Positions 42,362-51,311 of a stretch of DNA of 64,000 nucleotides are shown here, piece after piece. A program made the position numbers and the translations under genes. The notes beneath the pieces were generated by a model, which saw only the letters and a program-made list of their open reading frames with translations, ran no database searches and had not been told where the DNA came from. How positions within the stretch are numbered: position 1 is the stretch's first letter; every line of letters starts with the position of its first letter. This stretch comes from Rhodobacterales bacterium RIFCSPHIGHO2_02_FULL_62_130 (GTDB taxonomy: Bacteria > Pseudomonadota > Alphaproteobacteria > Rhodobacterales > Rhodobacteraceae). Location: the NCBI GenBank assembly GCA_001828855.1, contig MHZT01000048.1:248001-312000 (forward strand). Reading direction: 5' to 3'.

Positions 42362-43659
42362 CCGATTTCTTCAAAAACATTCAGCCGATCAAGTTTGAAG
42401 GTCTGGAAACCGCCAACGAATTCGCCTTCCGCCATTATGATCCTGATGAGGTGCTGCTGGGCAAGCGGATGGAGGACCATCTGCGTTTCGCCGTGGCCTA
42501 TTGGCATTCCTTTGCATGGCCGGGCGGTGATCCCTTTGGCGGGCAGACCTTTGAACGTCCGTGGTTCGGCGAGACGATGGATCATGCGCGGGTCAAGGCC
42601 GATGCCGCGTTTGAAATGTATGATATTCTGGGTGTGCCGTTCTACGCCTTCCACGATGCCGACGCGCGTCCCGAAGGGGCTACCTTTGCCGAAAGCCTGC
42701 GGAACCTTGAGGAAATCGTTGATTACCTTGGCGAAAAGCAGACCAAGCACAAGGCCAAGCTCTTGTGGGGCACGGCGAATATGTTCAGCCACCGCCGCTG
42801 GATGTCGGGGGCTGCCACCAATCCCGACCCCGAGGTTTACGCCTACGCTGCCGCCACGGTGAAATCCTGTCTGGATGCCACGCATAAGCTGGGCGGGCAG
42901 AACTATGTGCTGTGGGGCGGGCGTGAAGGCTATGAAACCCTGCTGAACACCGACCTGAAGCTGGAGCGCGCCCATGCCGGACGCTTCCTGCAATCGGTGG
43001 TCGAATATGCCCACAAGATCGGCTTCAAAGGCTCGATCCTGATCGAACCGAAGCCGCAGGAACCTTCGAAGCACCAGTATGATTACGATGTGGCGACGGT
43101 TTACGGCTTCCTCAAGGACTTCGGGCTTGAGAAAGAGGTCAAGGTGAACATCGAGCAGGGCCATGCGATTCTGGCGGGCCATTCGTTTGAACATGAAATC
43201 GCGACGGCGGCGGCGCTGGGGATTTTCGGCTCGATCGACATGAACCGGAATGACTATCAGTCCGGCTGGGACACCGACCAGTTCCCGAACAACCATGCCG
43301 AAAAAGCCGTGGCGTTTTATGAAATCCTGCGGGCAGGGGGCTATACCACCGGCGGCACCAACTTTGACGCCAAGGTCCGGCGGCAATCGCTTGACCCCGA
43401 GGATCTGATCCTTGCCCATGTCGGCGGGATGGACACCTGTGCGCGGGCGCTGAAGGCGGCGGCCTATCTGTATGAGGATGGCATCATGGAGGCCGCCCGC
43501 GAGGCGCGCTATGCCGGTTGGCAGCGTGACGGGGCCAAGGCGATGCTGACGCAACCGCTGGAGGTGATCGCGCAGGCGGTGGTGGATACCAATATCAACC
43601 CGCAGCCGCGCTCGGGCCGTCAGGAACGGCTTGAGAACCTTTGGAACTACTACATCTGA
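42358..43659 (+). CDS. xylA: Xylose isomerase
   Basis: Converts D-xylose to D-xylulose with divalent metals. The 433-residue class II type enzyme shows [10 protein letters not shown] with the catalytic histidine, [32 protein letters not shown] with metal-binding glutamate, [35 protein letters not shown] and [13 protein letters not shown]. All key metal-ligand segments appear intact. It is the last sugar gene of the operon; the PAP2-type gene starts inside its stop codon, so that gene may be co-expressed. Confidence 0.95.
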   Translation: MTDFFKNIQPIKFEGLETANEFAFRHYDPDEVLLGKRMEDHLRFAVAYWHSFAWPGGDPFGGQTFERPWFGETMDHARVKADAAFEMYDILGVPFYAFHDADARPEGATFAESLRNLEEIVDYLGEKQTKHKAKLLWGTANMFSHRRWMSGAATNPDPEVYAYAAATVKSCLDATHKLGGQNYVLWGGREGYETLLNTDLKLERAHAGRFLQSVVEYAHKIGFKGSILIEPKPQEPSKHQYDYDVATVYGFLKDFGLEKEVKVNIEQGHAILAGHSFEHEIATAAALGIFGSIDMNRNDYQSGWDTDQFPNNHAEKAVAFYEILRAGGYTTGGTNFDAKVRRQSLDPEDLILAHVGGMDTCARALKAAAYLYEDGIMEAAREARYAGWQRDGAKAMLTQPLEVIAQAVVDTNINPQPRSGRQERLENLWNYYI

Positions 43660-44987
43660 TGCGCGGGCGGGGGGGGATTTCGCGGCGTGGGGTTCTGGGG
43701 ATGGCGGCGGGGCTTGCCGCCCTTCCGCTGACCCGTGCGGCGGCCAGCAGCAACAGTGCCACGCCCGAGGATGTGATCGGGCGCTGGTATAAGCTGGTGC
43801 TGCAACTGGTGCGCCATACCGCCACCTATTCCCCCCCCGTCGCCAGCCGCGCCTTTGCCTATCTGGGCATCGCCGCCTATGAGGCGCTTGCGCCTTCTGG
43901 CGGGATGCGGACGCTGGCGGGGCAGGTGAACGGGCTGACAGCGGTGCCTGCACGCGCTGCGGGGCAGGACTATAGCGACGCGGTGCTGCTGCATGCGGTG
44001 ATGACCGCCAGCACGCAGAATTTCTTTGGCAATACCGGCCCCAGCGGGCAGGGCGCGATGGCGGCGATGGCGCAAAAGCTGGGCGCGCGGGCAGCCGATG
44101 GCGTGGCGGCGGATGTGGTTGCGCGGTCTACCGAATTGGGTCAGGCGATTGCCGCGCATATCTTTGCATGGTCGCAGGGCGATGGCGGGGCCGTGGTGGA
44201 AAACATGGGTTTTCCACTGGAATACACCCTGACCGAAGGTGCCGCGCATTGGGTGCCGACAAGTCTGGTCCGCCAGCAACAGATGCCGCTTTTGCCGAAT
44301 TGGGGCAACAACCGGCCCTTTGCGATGGCGGATGGCGGGGTGTGCGGGCTGGAACCTCCGTTGGAGTATTCCGAAGATCCGGCATCCGAGTTTTACGCGC
44401 AGGCGATGGAGGTTTACACCACCAGCAAGACCCTGACCGATGAACAAAAGCTGATCGCGCGGTTCTGGTCGGATGATCCGATGCTGTCGCCCACGCCACC
44501 CGGCCACTGGATTTCGATTGCGATGCAGATTCTGGCGCGGGACCACGCCGATGCGCCGCGCTGTGCCGAGGTGCTGGCGCTGCTGGGGATTGCGGTGGCG
44601 GATGGCTTTATCGGTTGCTGGCACGAGAAATTCCGCCATGACCTGCTGCGCCCTGTCACCTATATCCGGCGGGTGATCGACAAGACGTGGAACCCGCTGC
44701 TGATCACGCCGCCTTTCCCTGAATATCCCTCGGGCCATTCCACCCAGTCGGGGGCGGCGGCGGCGGTGCTGACGCATCTGTTCGGGGAAGGTTTTGCCTT
44801 TGACGATGCCACGCATGAGAACGAGGGTTTGCCAGTGCGGTCTTTTCCCGATTTCTGGGCGGCGGCAGAGGAGGCGGCGGTGTCGCGGCTTTACGGCGGC
44901 ATCCATTTCCGGGCGGCCAACGAACGCGGGCTGGCGCAGGGGCGCTGCATCGGGGAACAGGCTATAGCCCTGAAAACTAGGGGATAA
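43659..44987 (+). CDS. Vanadium-dependent haloperoxidase-like PAP2-superfamily protein, exported
   Basis: A 442-residue protein with a twin-arginine-type signal (SRRGVLGMAAGLAALPL) and the three phosphate/vanadate-binding motifs: KFRHDLLRP, PSGHS (Ser358-Gly359-His360) and SRLYGGIHF. Proteins of this set either oxidise halides with vanadate or are acid phosphatases; the sequence alone does not tell. Tat export would fit a cofactor loaded in the cytoplasm. ATG 43659 overlaps the xylA stop. The next gene encodes an FG-GAP/ASPIC-UnbV protein 3 nt away, a pairing that suggests joint function. Confidence 0.8.
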   Translation: MRGRGGISRRGVLGMAAGLAALPLTRAAASSNSATPEDVIGRWYKLVLQLVRHTATYSPPVASRAFAYLGIAAYEALAPSGGMRTLAGQVNGLTAVPARAAGQDYSDAVLLHAVMTASTQNFFGNTGPSGQGAMAAMAQKLGARAADGVAADVVARSTELGQAIAAHIFAWSQGDGGAVVENMGFPLEYTLTEGAAHWVPTSLVRQQQMPLLPNWGNNRPFAMADGGVCGLEPPLEYSEDPASEFYAQAMEVYTTSKTLTDEQKLIARFWSDDPMLSPTPPGHWISIAMQILARDHADAPRCAEVLALLGIAVADGFIGCWHEKFRHDLLRPVTYIRRVIDKTWNPLLITPPFPEYPSGHSTQSGAAAAVLTHLFGEGFAFDDATHENEGLPVRSFPDFWAAAEEAAVSRLYGGIHFRAANERGLAQGRCIGEQAIALKTRG

Positions 44988-44990
44988 TTC

Positions 44991-46562
44991 ATGCGGGTTT
45001 TGGCCGTTCTGCTGATGCTGTGCGGTCCTGCTTTGGCCGAGGAACCGCTGCTGCCCGCCTTTGCCGAGGAAACCACCACGGCGGGGATCGACCACCGCTA
45101 TATGGGCGATTGGCAATATATGGTGGGCGGCGGGGTCGCGGTGTTTGACTGCGACGCTGACGGGTTCGAGGATGTGTTTCTGGCAGGCGGGGCGGGGCCA
45201 TCGCAGCTTTATCGCAATGTGTCCGAGCAGGGGCAGGCGCTGCGGTTTGAACCTGTGGACGGGATGGCGCTGGACAGCGTGACGGGGGCCTATCCTCTGG
45301 ATGCGGACAATGACGGGCTGATGGATCTGGCGGTGCTGCGGGTGGGAGAAAACCGGCTGCTGCGGGGCTTGGGTGCGTGTCGGTTTCAGGATGCCAGTGC
45401 CGAATGGGGCTTTGACGGCGGCGATGCGTGGTCAACCGCCTTTGCCGCGACATGGGAAAAGGGCGCGGATTGGCCGACGATTGCGATTGGCAATTACATC
45501 GACCGCGCGCAGGAAGATTTCCCATGGGGGTCTTGCACCGACAACTGGCTGCACCGCGCCGAGGGGCGGCGGTTTGCGGCCCCCTTGCCGCTGACGCCCA
45601 GTTTCTGCGCGCTGTCGATGCTGTTCACCGACTGGAACCGGTACGGCAGGCCCAGCCTGCGGGTGTCCAATGACCGTGAATATTACGAGGGCGGGCAGGA
45701 ACAGCTTTGGCATCTTGAGGCAGGCACCCCGCCGCGGCTTTATACCGAGTCCGAGGGCTGGGCGCGGCTGCGCATCTGGGGCATGGGGATTGCGTCGCAG
45801 GACGTGACGGGCGACGGCTTTCCCGATTATTTCCTGACCTCGATGGCGGATAACAAGCTGCAAACATTGGCCGCGCAGCCTGCCACGCCGGATGCCAAGC
45901 CTGCCTTTGCCGATGTGGCCTTTGCGCGGGGGGTGACGGCACACCGGCCCTATACGGGGGGCGAGACGCGGCCTTCGACGGCATGGCACGCGCAGTTTGA
46001 CGATGTGAACAATGATGGGCGGGCGGATTTGTTCGTGGCCAAGGGCAATGTCGATGCCATGCCGGATTTCGCATCGGATGATCCGAACAATCTGCTGCTG
46101 CAGCGCGCTGACGGGACATTTCTTGAAGCGGGGGATGTGGCGGGCGTGGCCAGCATGAAATCGGCGCGGGGGGCGGCCTTGGCCGATTTCAACCGCGACG
46201 GGCTGCTGGATCTGATCGTTGTCAACCGCCGTGAGCCTGTGCAGATCTGGCGCAATGTGACCACCGGCGCGGGGCATGCTGTGGCGCTGTGGCTGCGGCA
46301 GGGCGGTTCAAATCGCGACGCGATCGGGGCGTTTGTCGAGGTGAAGACCGATGCTGGGGTGCAATCGCGCGAGATCACCATCGGTGGCGGCCATGCCGGC
46401 GGGCAGTTGGGCTGGCGGCATTTCGGCCTTGGCGCAGCGGCCACCGCCGAAGTCCGGGTGATCTGGCCCGATGGCTTGGCAGGCGAGTGGCAAAGCGTGG
46501 CGGCGGATGGGTTTTACCTGATGGACCGCGACAAGCCCCCGCAAGCGGTAGCACCAAACTAG
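44991..46562 (+). CDS. Exported FG-GAP/VCBS-repeat protein with ASPIC/UnbV C-terminus (CRTAC1-like)
   Basis: A 523-residue protein with a signal peptide (MRVLAVLLMLCGPALA, cleaved before EEPL). It is built of repeats carrying calcium-type loops: DADNDGLMDLAVL, DVTGDGFPDYFLT, DVNNDGRADLFVA and DFNRDGLLDLIVV, forming a beta-propeller. The C-terminal ~90 residues (NRDAIGAFVEVKTDAG..., RVIWPDGL) are the ASPIC/UnbV module. It is coupled to the haloperoxidase-like gene, so it may act as its extracellular partner or substrate scaffold. Function is inferred only from domain type. Confidence 0.82.
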   Translation: MRVLAVLLMLCGPALAEEPLLPAFAEETTTAGIDHRYMGDWQYMVGGGVAVFDCDADGFEDVFLAGGAGPSQLYRNVSEQGQALRFEPVDGMALDSVTGAYPLDADNDGLMDLAVLRVGENRLLRGLGACRFQDASAEWGFDGGDAWSTAFAATWEKGADWPTIAIGNYIDRAQEDFPWGSCTDNWLHRAEGRRFAAPLPLTPSFCALSMLFTDWNRYGRPSLRVSNDREYYEGGQEQLWHLEAGTPPRLYTESEGWARLRIWGMGIASQDVTGDGFPDYFLTSMADNKLQTLAAQPATPDAKPAFADVAFARGVTAHRPYTGGETRPSTAWHAQFDDVNNDGRADLFVAKGNVDAMPDFASDDPNNLLLQRADGTFLEAGDVAGVASMKSARGAALADFNRDGLLDLIVVNRREPVQIWRNVTTGAGHAVALWLRQGGSNRDAIGAFVEVKTDAGVQSREITIGGGHAGGQLGWRHFGLGAAATAEVRVIWPDGLAGEWQSVAADGFYLMDRDKPPQAVAPN

Positions 46563-46678
46563 GCAGGCCAGCCAAAGGCTTGCCCTGCAAGATTGACGCC
46601 TTGCGTGATGAAACCGGCCATAGTAGCGATCCGGCGACGCATCGGTCTTTCGGGACCATCAGCCGGGAGCCGCATGTC

Positions 46679-47689
46679 ATGAAACGCATCCTTGTCACAG
46701 GCACGGCAGGCTTTATCGGCTTTCATCTTGCCCGCTTGCTGCTTGCCGAAGGGTTTCGGGTGCATGGCTTTGACGGCATGACGGATTACTATGATGTCCG
46801 GCTGAAACAGCGCCGCCATCAGATGTTGTTGCAGAACCCGAATTTCTCGATGACCGAGGGGATGCTGGAAGATCAGCGGCTGTTTGATACCGTCGCCGAT
46901 GACTTCGTGCCGGATGTGATCGTGCATCTCGCGGCGCAAGCGGGGGTGAGGTATAGCCTTGAAAACCCGCGCGCCTATCTGGACAGCAATGTGATCGGCA
47001 CCTTCAACGTGATGGAGGCCGCGCGCCGCCTGAAGGTGCAGCATTTGCTGATGGCTTCGACCTCGTCGGTTTACGGGGCCAATACCGAGATGCCCTTTGT
47101 CGAGACGGAAAAGGCCGACACGCAGTTGACGATCTATGCGGCGACGAAAAAGGCCAATGAAAGTATGGCCCATGCCTATGCCCATCTTTATGATCTGCCG
47201 ACAACGATGTTCCGCTTTTTCACGGTCTACGGGCCGTGGGGGAGGCCGGACCTTGCGCTTTACAAGTTCGTGGATGCGATCCTTGATGGCCGTCCGATCG
47301 ACATCTACAATCATGGCGATATGCACCGTGACTTTACCTATGTCGATGATCTGGTGCGCGCGATCCGTCTGCTGATCGACGCCGTTCCCCGACGTCCGGC
47401 GGATGGTGTGGTGCCGGAAGGCGACAGCCTGTCCCCCGTGGCGCCCTATCGCGTGGTCAATATCGGCAATTCCGACAAGGTGCGGCTGCTGGATTTCGTG
47501 GACGCCATCGAAGCCTGTCTGGGGCAGAAGGCCGAGCGCAATTACATGGAGATGCAGGCCGGTGATGTGCCAGCCACTTGGGCCAATGCCGATCTTTTGA
47601 AGACATTGACAGGCTATCGCCCCCAGACAGATTTCCGCGAGGGTATTGCACGCTTTGTCGAATGGTATCGGGATTATTCCGGTAAGTGA
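46679..47689 (+). CDS. NAD-dependent sugar epimerase (UDP-glucuronate 4-epimerase-like)
   Basis: A 336-residue extended short-chain dehydrogenase/epimerase. NAD motif GTAGFIG is at residues 8-14, the catalytic triad region shows STSSVYG and YAATK (Tyr-x3-Lys), and RFFTVYGPWGRPDLALYKF is characteristic of UDP-glucuronate 4-epimerases, which make UDP-galacturonate. It starts the surface-polysaccharide block. ATG 46679 is preceded by GGGAG. The 116 nt before it hold no recognisable gene. Related 4-epimerases on other UDP-sugars cannot be excluded. Confidence 0.85.
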   Translation: MKRILVTGTAGFIGFHLARLLLAEGFRVHGFDGMTDYYDVRLKQRRHQMLLQNPNFSMTEGMLEDQRLFDTVADDFVPDVIVHLAAQAGVRYSLENPRAYLDSNVIGTFNVMEAARRLKVQHLLMASTSSVYGANTEMPFVETEKADTQLTIYAATKKANESMAHAYAHLYDLPTTMFRFFTVYGPWGRPDLALYKFVDAILDGRPIDIYNHGDMHRDFTYVDDLVRAIRLLIDAVPRRPADGVVPEGDSLSPVAPYRVVNIGNSDKVRLLDFVDAIEACLGQKAERNYMEMQAGDVPATWANADLLKTLTGYRPQTDFREGIARFVEWYRDYSGK

Positions 47690-47776
47690 ATTTCGCCGCA
47701 GATCTGCGGGCTTTGCCGGTTTTGAGGTGAAAGGGCGTTGGCGGCAGGTCTGACGCGGTTTTGTAGGGCGTTTCAT

Positions 47777-48373
47777 ATGCAGCGGATTTTTGATATTTTT
47801 GCGGCCTGTATCGGCTTGATCGTCTTTTCGCCGGTCCTGATTATTGTGGCCATCTTGGTGGGGCGGCAAATGGGCAAGCCGGTCTTGTTCCGGCAGACCA
47901 GACCGGGGTTGCATGGCGTGCCATTCCTTATGATCAAGTTCCGCACCATGCGGGATGCAGTGGATGCAAGCGGTGTGCCTTTGCCGGATGCCGCGCGGCT
48001 GACCCGTTTAGGCCGCTTTTTGCGATCTTCATCGCTGGATGAATTGCCGGAGCTTTGGAACGTGCTGAAGGGCGAGATGAGTCTTGTTGGGCCGCGCCCG
48101 CTGCTGATGGAGTATCTGCCGCTTTACAGCGCCGAGCAGGCGCGGCGGCATGAGGTCCGGCCCGGAGTGACGGGCTGGGCGCAGGTGAACGGCCGCAATG
48201 CGCTGAGTTGGGAAGAAAAATTCGCGCTGGATCTGTGGTATGTTGAAAACCGCTCGCTGTGGTTGGATTTGAAAATCGTGTGGCTGACCATCCGCAAGGT
48301 GATAAAACGCGACGGGATAAGTGCCGAAGGAGAGGCGACGATGCCGAAGTTTACGGGAAGCGGCCCGAAATGA
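47777..48373 (+). CDS. Undecaprenyl-phosphate sugar phosphotransferase (PglC/WcaJ-type)
   Basis: A 198-residue membrane-associated priming transferase that puts the first sugar phosphate on undecaprenyl phosphate. Seen: an N-terminal re-entrant hydrophobic helix (DIFAACIGLIVFSPVLIIVAILV), FRQTRPGLHG, MIKFRTM, the catalytic LDELPELWN Asp-Glu pair, GEMSLVGPRPLL and VRPGVTGWAQVNGRN. The small size is like Campylobacter PglC rather than the long WbaP type. ATG 47777 is followed by a PglD-like gene overlapping its end, suggesting a bacillosamine-type sugar as the first residue. Confidence 0.88.
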   Translation: MQRIFDIFAACIGLIVFSPVLIIVAILVGRQMGKPVLFRQTRPGLHGVPFLMIKFRTMRDAVDASGVPLPDAARLTRLGRFLRSSSLDELPELWNVLKGEMSLVGPRPLLMEYLPLYSAEQARRHEVRPGVTGWAQVNGRNALSWEEKFALDLWYVENRSLWLDLKIVWLTIRKVIKRDGISAEGEATMPKFTGSGPK

Positions 48374-49023
48374 CGCGGCTGATCGGCGTTTATGGTGCAG
48401 GTGGTTGCGGTCGTGTGGTGCTGCCGTTTCTGCGGGATGACTTGCGCGATTCAGCCCCGAATGTGGAACTGGTCTTTATTGAAGATCATCCAGTTAATGC
48501 CGAGATAAACGGCCATCGGGTTATGAGTTTCGCGGCGTTTCACAGCGAAGATGCCGAGCGTAAGAGTTTTACCGTTGCGATTGCGGATTCACGCACGCGG
48601 CAGCGCTTGTCGGAAACATGCAAAGCGGCTGGTATGGACTGGTTGACCCATGTTTCCCAACGGGCGCTTCAATTGGACGGGGTTACGCTTGGTGAAGGGG
48701 CAATTGTGTCGCCGTTTGCCACGCTTGGTTCGAATGCAAAGGTGGGAAAAGGGTTCCTCGGGGATATATACAGTTGTGTAAATCACGATTGTATTCTTGG
48801 TGATTGGGTCACATTGGCACCCTATGCCAATGTGAATGGCAATGTTCATATCGGCGACCATGCCTATATCGGGTCTGGCGCCCTGTTACGTCAGGGCAGC
48901 GCAGATCACCCATTGCGTATCGGGGACGGCGCTATCGTCGGCATGGGTGCGGTTGTGACCAAGGATGTGCCTGCCGGTACGACGGTTGTGGGCAATCCGG
49001 CGCGTGTATTGAAAAGGGACTGA
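48370..49023 (+). CDS. PglD/NeuD-type sugar O/N-acyltransferase
   Basis: A 217-residue acyltransferase with an N-terminal Rossmann-like part (LIGVYGAGGCGRVVLPFL) and a left-handed beta-helix of hexapeptide repeats (VTLGEGAIVSPFATLGSNAKVGKG in repeats; VNHDCILGDWVTLAPYANV; IGDGAIVGMGAVVTKDVPAGTTVVGNPA). The conserved histidine in VNHDC is the usual catalytic base. It overlaps the transferase gene by 4 nt. Base composition in the middle of the gene is visibly AT-richer than in its neighbours, hinting at separate origin. It would N-acetylate a UDP-amino-sugar made by the next gene's aminotransferase. Confidence 0.85.
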   Translation: MTRLIGVYGAGGCGRVVLPFLRDDLRDSAPNVELVFIEDHPVNAEINGHRVMSFAAFHSEDAERKSFTVAIADSRTRQRLSETCKAAGMDWLTHVSQRALQLDGVTLGEGAIVSPFATLGSNAKVGKGFLGDIYSCVNHDCILGDWVTLAPYANVNGNVHIGDHAYIGSGALLRQGSADHPLRIGDGAIVGMGAVVTKDVPAGTTVVGNPARVLKRD

Positions 49024-49025
49024 CC

Positions 49026-50264
49026 ATGTTGAACACCGCGTTTTCGCCCTGGCCGTCCTTTACTAAGGAAGAGGCGGATGCCGCCGCCCGTGTGATCTTG
49101 TCGAACAAGGTCAATTACTGGACGGGGCAGGAGTGCCGGCAGTTCGAGGCCGAGTTTGCCGCTTGGGTCGGAACCTCGCATGCCATCGCCTTGGCCAACG
49201 GGACGGTTGCGCTGGATCTGGCGCTGCATGGGCTTGGGGTCGGGGCGGTCAATGGCGGTTTGGCGGCGGATGAGGTGATCGTGACGCCGCGCACCTTCTT
49301 TGCCTCGGTGTCTTGTGTGGTCAATGCGGGCGCGATCCCTGTCTTTGCCGATGTGGACAGTGACAGCGGCAATATCACCGCCGACAGCATCGCCAAGGTG
49401 CTGACTCCGCACACCCGCGCCATCATTGCGGTGCATCTGGCCGGATGGCCTTGCGATATGGATGCGATCATGGCGCTGGCCGAGGCGCGCGGGATCAAGG
49501 TGATCGAGGATTGCGCGCAGGCGCATGGCGCGCGCTATCGTGGCCGGTCGGTCGGGTCGATCGGGCATGTCGGGGCGTGGTCGTTCTGTCAGGACAAGAT
49601 CATGTCCACGGGGGGCGAGGGTGGCATGGTGACAACCAGCGACGCGGCCCTCTGGGCGCGGATGTGGGCATTCAAGGATCACGGCAAGGACTTTGCTGCC
49701 GTGTATGAGCGCGCGCATCCCCCCGGCTTTCGCTGGCTGCACGAAAGCTTTGGCACCAACTGGCGCATGCTGGAGGTGCAGGGGGCCATCGGGCGCATCC
49801 AACTGGGGCGCATGGCCGACTGGACGCGGGCGCGTGTGGACAATGCCGCGCGGTTGCGGGCTGCGCTTGGGGCTTTTGCCGATGCGGATGGTCCGGCCAG
49901 GGTGCCGGATTTTGCCTGTGCGGGCTGTCAGGGCTGCAAGGCTGCGACAGGGTGCCAGCACGCCAATTACAAATTCTACGCCTATGTCCGCCCCGAAAAT
50001 CTGCGGGCGGGCTGGAGCCGCGACAGGATCGTGGCCGAAATCATGGCCTTGGGGGTGCCATGCTATCAGGGGTCGTGTTCCGAGGTCTATCTGGAAAAGG
50101 CCTTTGACGGAACGGGGTGGCGGCCTGCCACGGCTTTGCCCGTCGCGCAGGCGCTGGGCGAGACGAGTCTGATGTTCCTTGTCCATCCCACCCTGACCGA
50201 AGCCGAGATCGACAAGACCTGCGCGGCAATCGGATCGGTCTTGTCGCAGGCCATCCGGCCCTAG
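49026..50264 (+). CDS. DegT/DnrJ/EryC1 aminotransferase with a four-cysteine insert
   Basis: A 412-residue PLP-dependent sugar aminotransferase that would aminate a keto-sugar nucleotide. Family motifs include ALANGTVALDLAL, IVTPRTFFASVSCVVNAGAIPVFADVD in the PLP pocket, VIEDCAQAHGA and SFCQDKIMSTGGEGG with the PLP lysine. Unusual is CAGCQGCKAATGC at residues 298-310 (Cys298, 301, 304, 310), a spacing that could bind a metal or an Fe-S cluster. In the Pgl-type pathway the aminotransferase acts before the PglD-like acyltransferase, the neighbour here. The end overlaps a convergent gene by 4 nt (CTAG). Confidence 0.85.
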   Translation: MLNTAFSPWPSFTKEEADAAARVILSNKVNYWTGQECRQFEAEFAAWVGTSHAIALANGTVALDLALHGLGVGAVNGGLAADEVIVTPRTFFASVSCVVNAGAIPVFADVDSDSGNITADSIAKVLTPHTRAIIAVHLAGWPCDMDAIMALAEARGIKVIEDCAQAHGARYRGRSVGSIGHVGAWSFCQDKIMSTGGEGGMVTTSDAALWARMWAFKDHGKDFAAVYERAHPPGFRWLHESFGTNWRMLEVQGAIGRIQLGRMADWTRARVDNAARLRAALGAFADADGPARVPDFACAGCQGCKAATGCQHANYKFYAYVRPENLRAGWSRDRIVAEIMALGVPCYQGSCSEVYLEKAFDGTGWRPATALPVAQALGETSLMFLVHPTLTEAEIDKTCAAIGSVLSQAIRP

Positions 50265-51055
50265 ATTTGCCGCGGGGCGCGGGTGCGAAGGCGGGCGATG
50301 CGCGATGCCCAGTCGGGCAGGACATAGCGGTTCAGGTAGACCAGTTGCGCCGAGATGCTGCGGGCCTCGGGGTATTTTTTCTGCATGAGCAGTGCCTCGG
50401 CGCGGCGGGCCTGCGGGGTGAGCAGGCTGGTCTGCTGGAGTGCGTGCCGACGGGTTGCCACCATCAGGCGCGGCGATAGCAGGGGCGGGCCAAGCGTGGT
50501 TTGGCAGCGGTGGTAGTAATCCACGTCCATCATCCAGTTCAGCCGTTCGTCAAAGCGGGGGGCGCGGGCGCGGCGCAGGGCGACGACAGAAGGATGACCG
50601 ACGGTGTTGACTCCCATCACCGTCATCGCATCCATGCGCGGGGTCTGGCTGCCATGCAACTGCCCGTCGGCATCAAGGCTGCGCCCGCCACAGGCAAACC
50701 ATGTCACCGCCGCATCCTCGAAGGCGGTCAGGGTTTCCGAGAGGGCGGTTTCAAGGATCAGCAGATCGTCCTGAAACAGGAACTTCACCACCTCGCCCCG
50801 AGCCGCCTCAAGCGCGGCGTTGGTATTGGCGCTGCTGCTGCGCGGCAGGTCGCGGGTATCAAGCCGACGCAGGCGCAACCTGCCCGCAAAGCCCGCGCAG
50901 ACAGTGGCAAGGCTGTTGTCATCGGATTGGTCGGCCACGATCACTTCGAAATCAGGCAGATCCTGCTGTGCAAGCGAGCCGAGCGCTTGGGCAAGATAGC
51001 CCGCCCCCACGCCGCCCATTTCATAGGCCGGGATCAGAACGCTTAGTCGCGGCAT
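50261..51055 (-). CDS. Family 2 glycosyltransferase
   Basis: A 264-residue GT-A type transferase. It begins MPRLSVLIPAYEMGGVGAGYLA and shows VIVADQSDDNSL and a KFLFQDD acidic motif that binds the sugar nucleotide and metal. The frame is open another 116 codons upstream, but the family start at ATG 51055 is unambiguous. It lies on the opposite strand from the other glycan genes, converging on the aminotransferase gene. Donor and acceptor are unknown. Confidence 0.82.
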   Translation of the reverse strand: MPRLSVLIPAYEMGGVGAGYLAQALGSLAQQDLPDFEVIVADQSDDNSLATVCAGFAGRLRLRRLDTRDLPRSSSANTNAALEAARGEVVKFLFQDDLLILETALSETLTAFEDAAVTWFACGGRSLDADGQLHGSQTPRMDAMTVMGVNTVGHPSVVALRRARAPRFDERLNWMMDVDYYHRCQTTLGPPLLSPRLMVATRRHALQQTSLLTPQARRAEALLMQKKYPEARSISAQLVYLNRYVLPDWASRIARLRTRAPRQI

Positions 51056-51311
51056 GACTTCATCTCGGTTCTTTGCACTCCCTCTGGTTGTTGCATGACG
51101 GGTCAGGGCAGGCCAGAGGAACAGATCCGTTATCCGGCCCGTGGCGGCGCGTGTCCAGAGGTGGCGCGCAGTTGCACGCAATTCCGCCGAGCCTGCATCG
51201 GTGCTTGTGGCAAATCCTGCGCGTGCTATTGCGGGCATGCCCCGCGAGCGGTAATTTCGCCGCGCTTCGGCCATCGCCGGAGCGGCGCCATTAGGGGCGA
51301 CAGGAACGATA

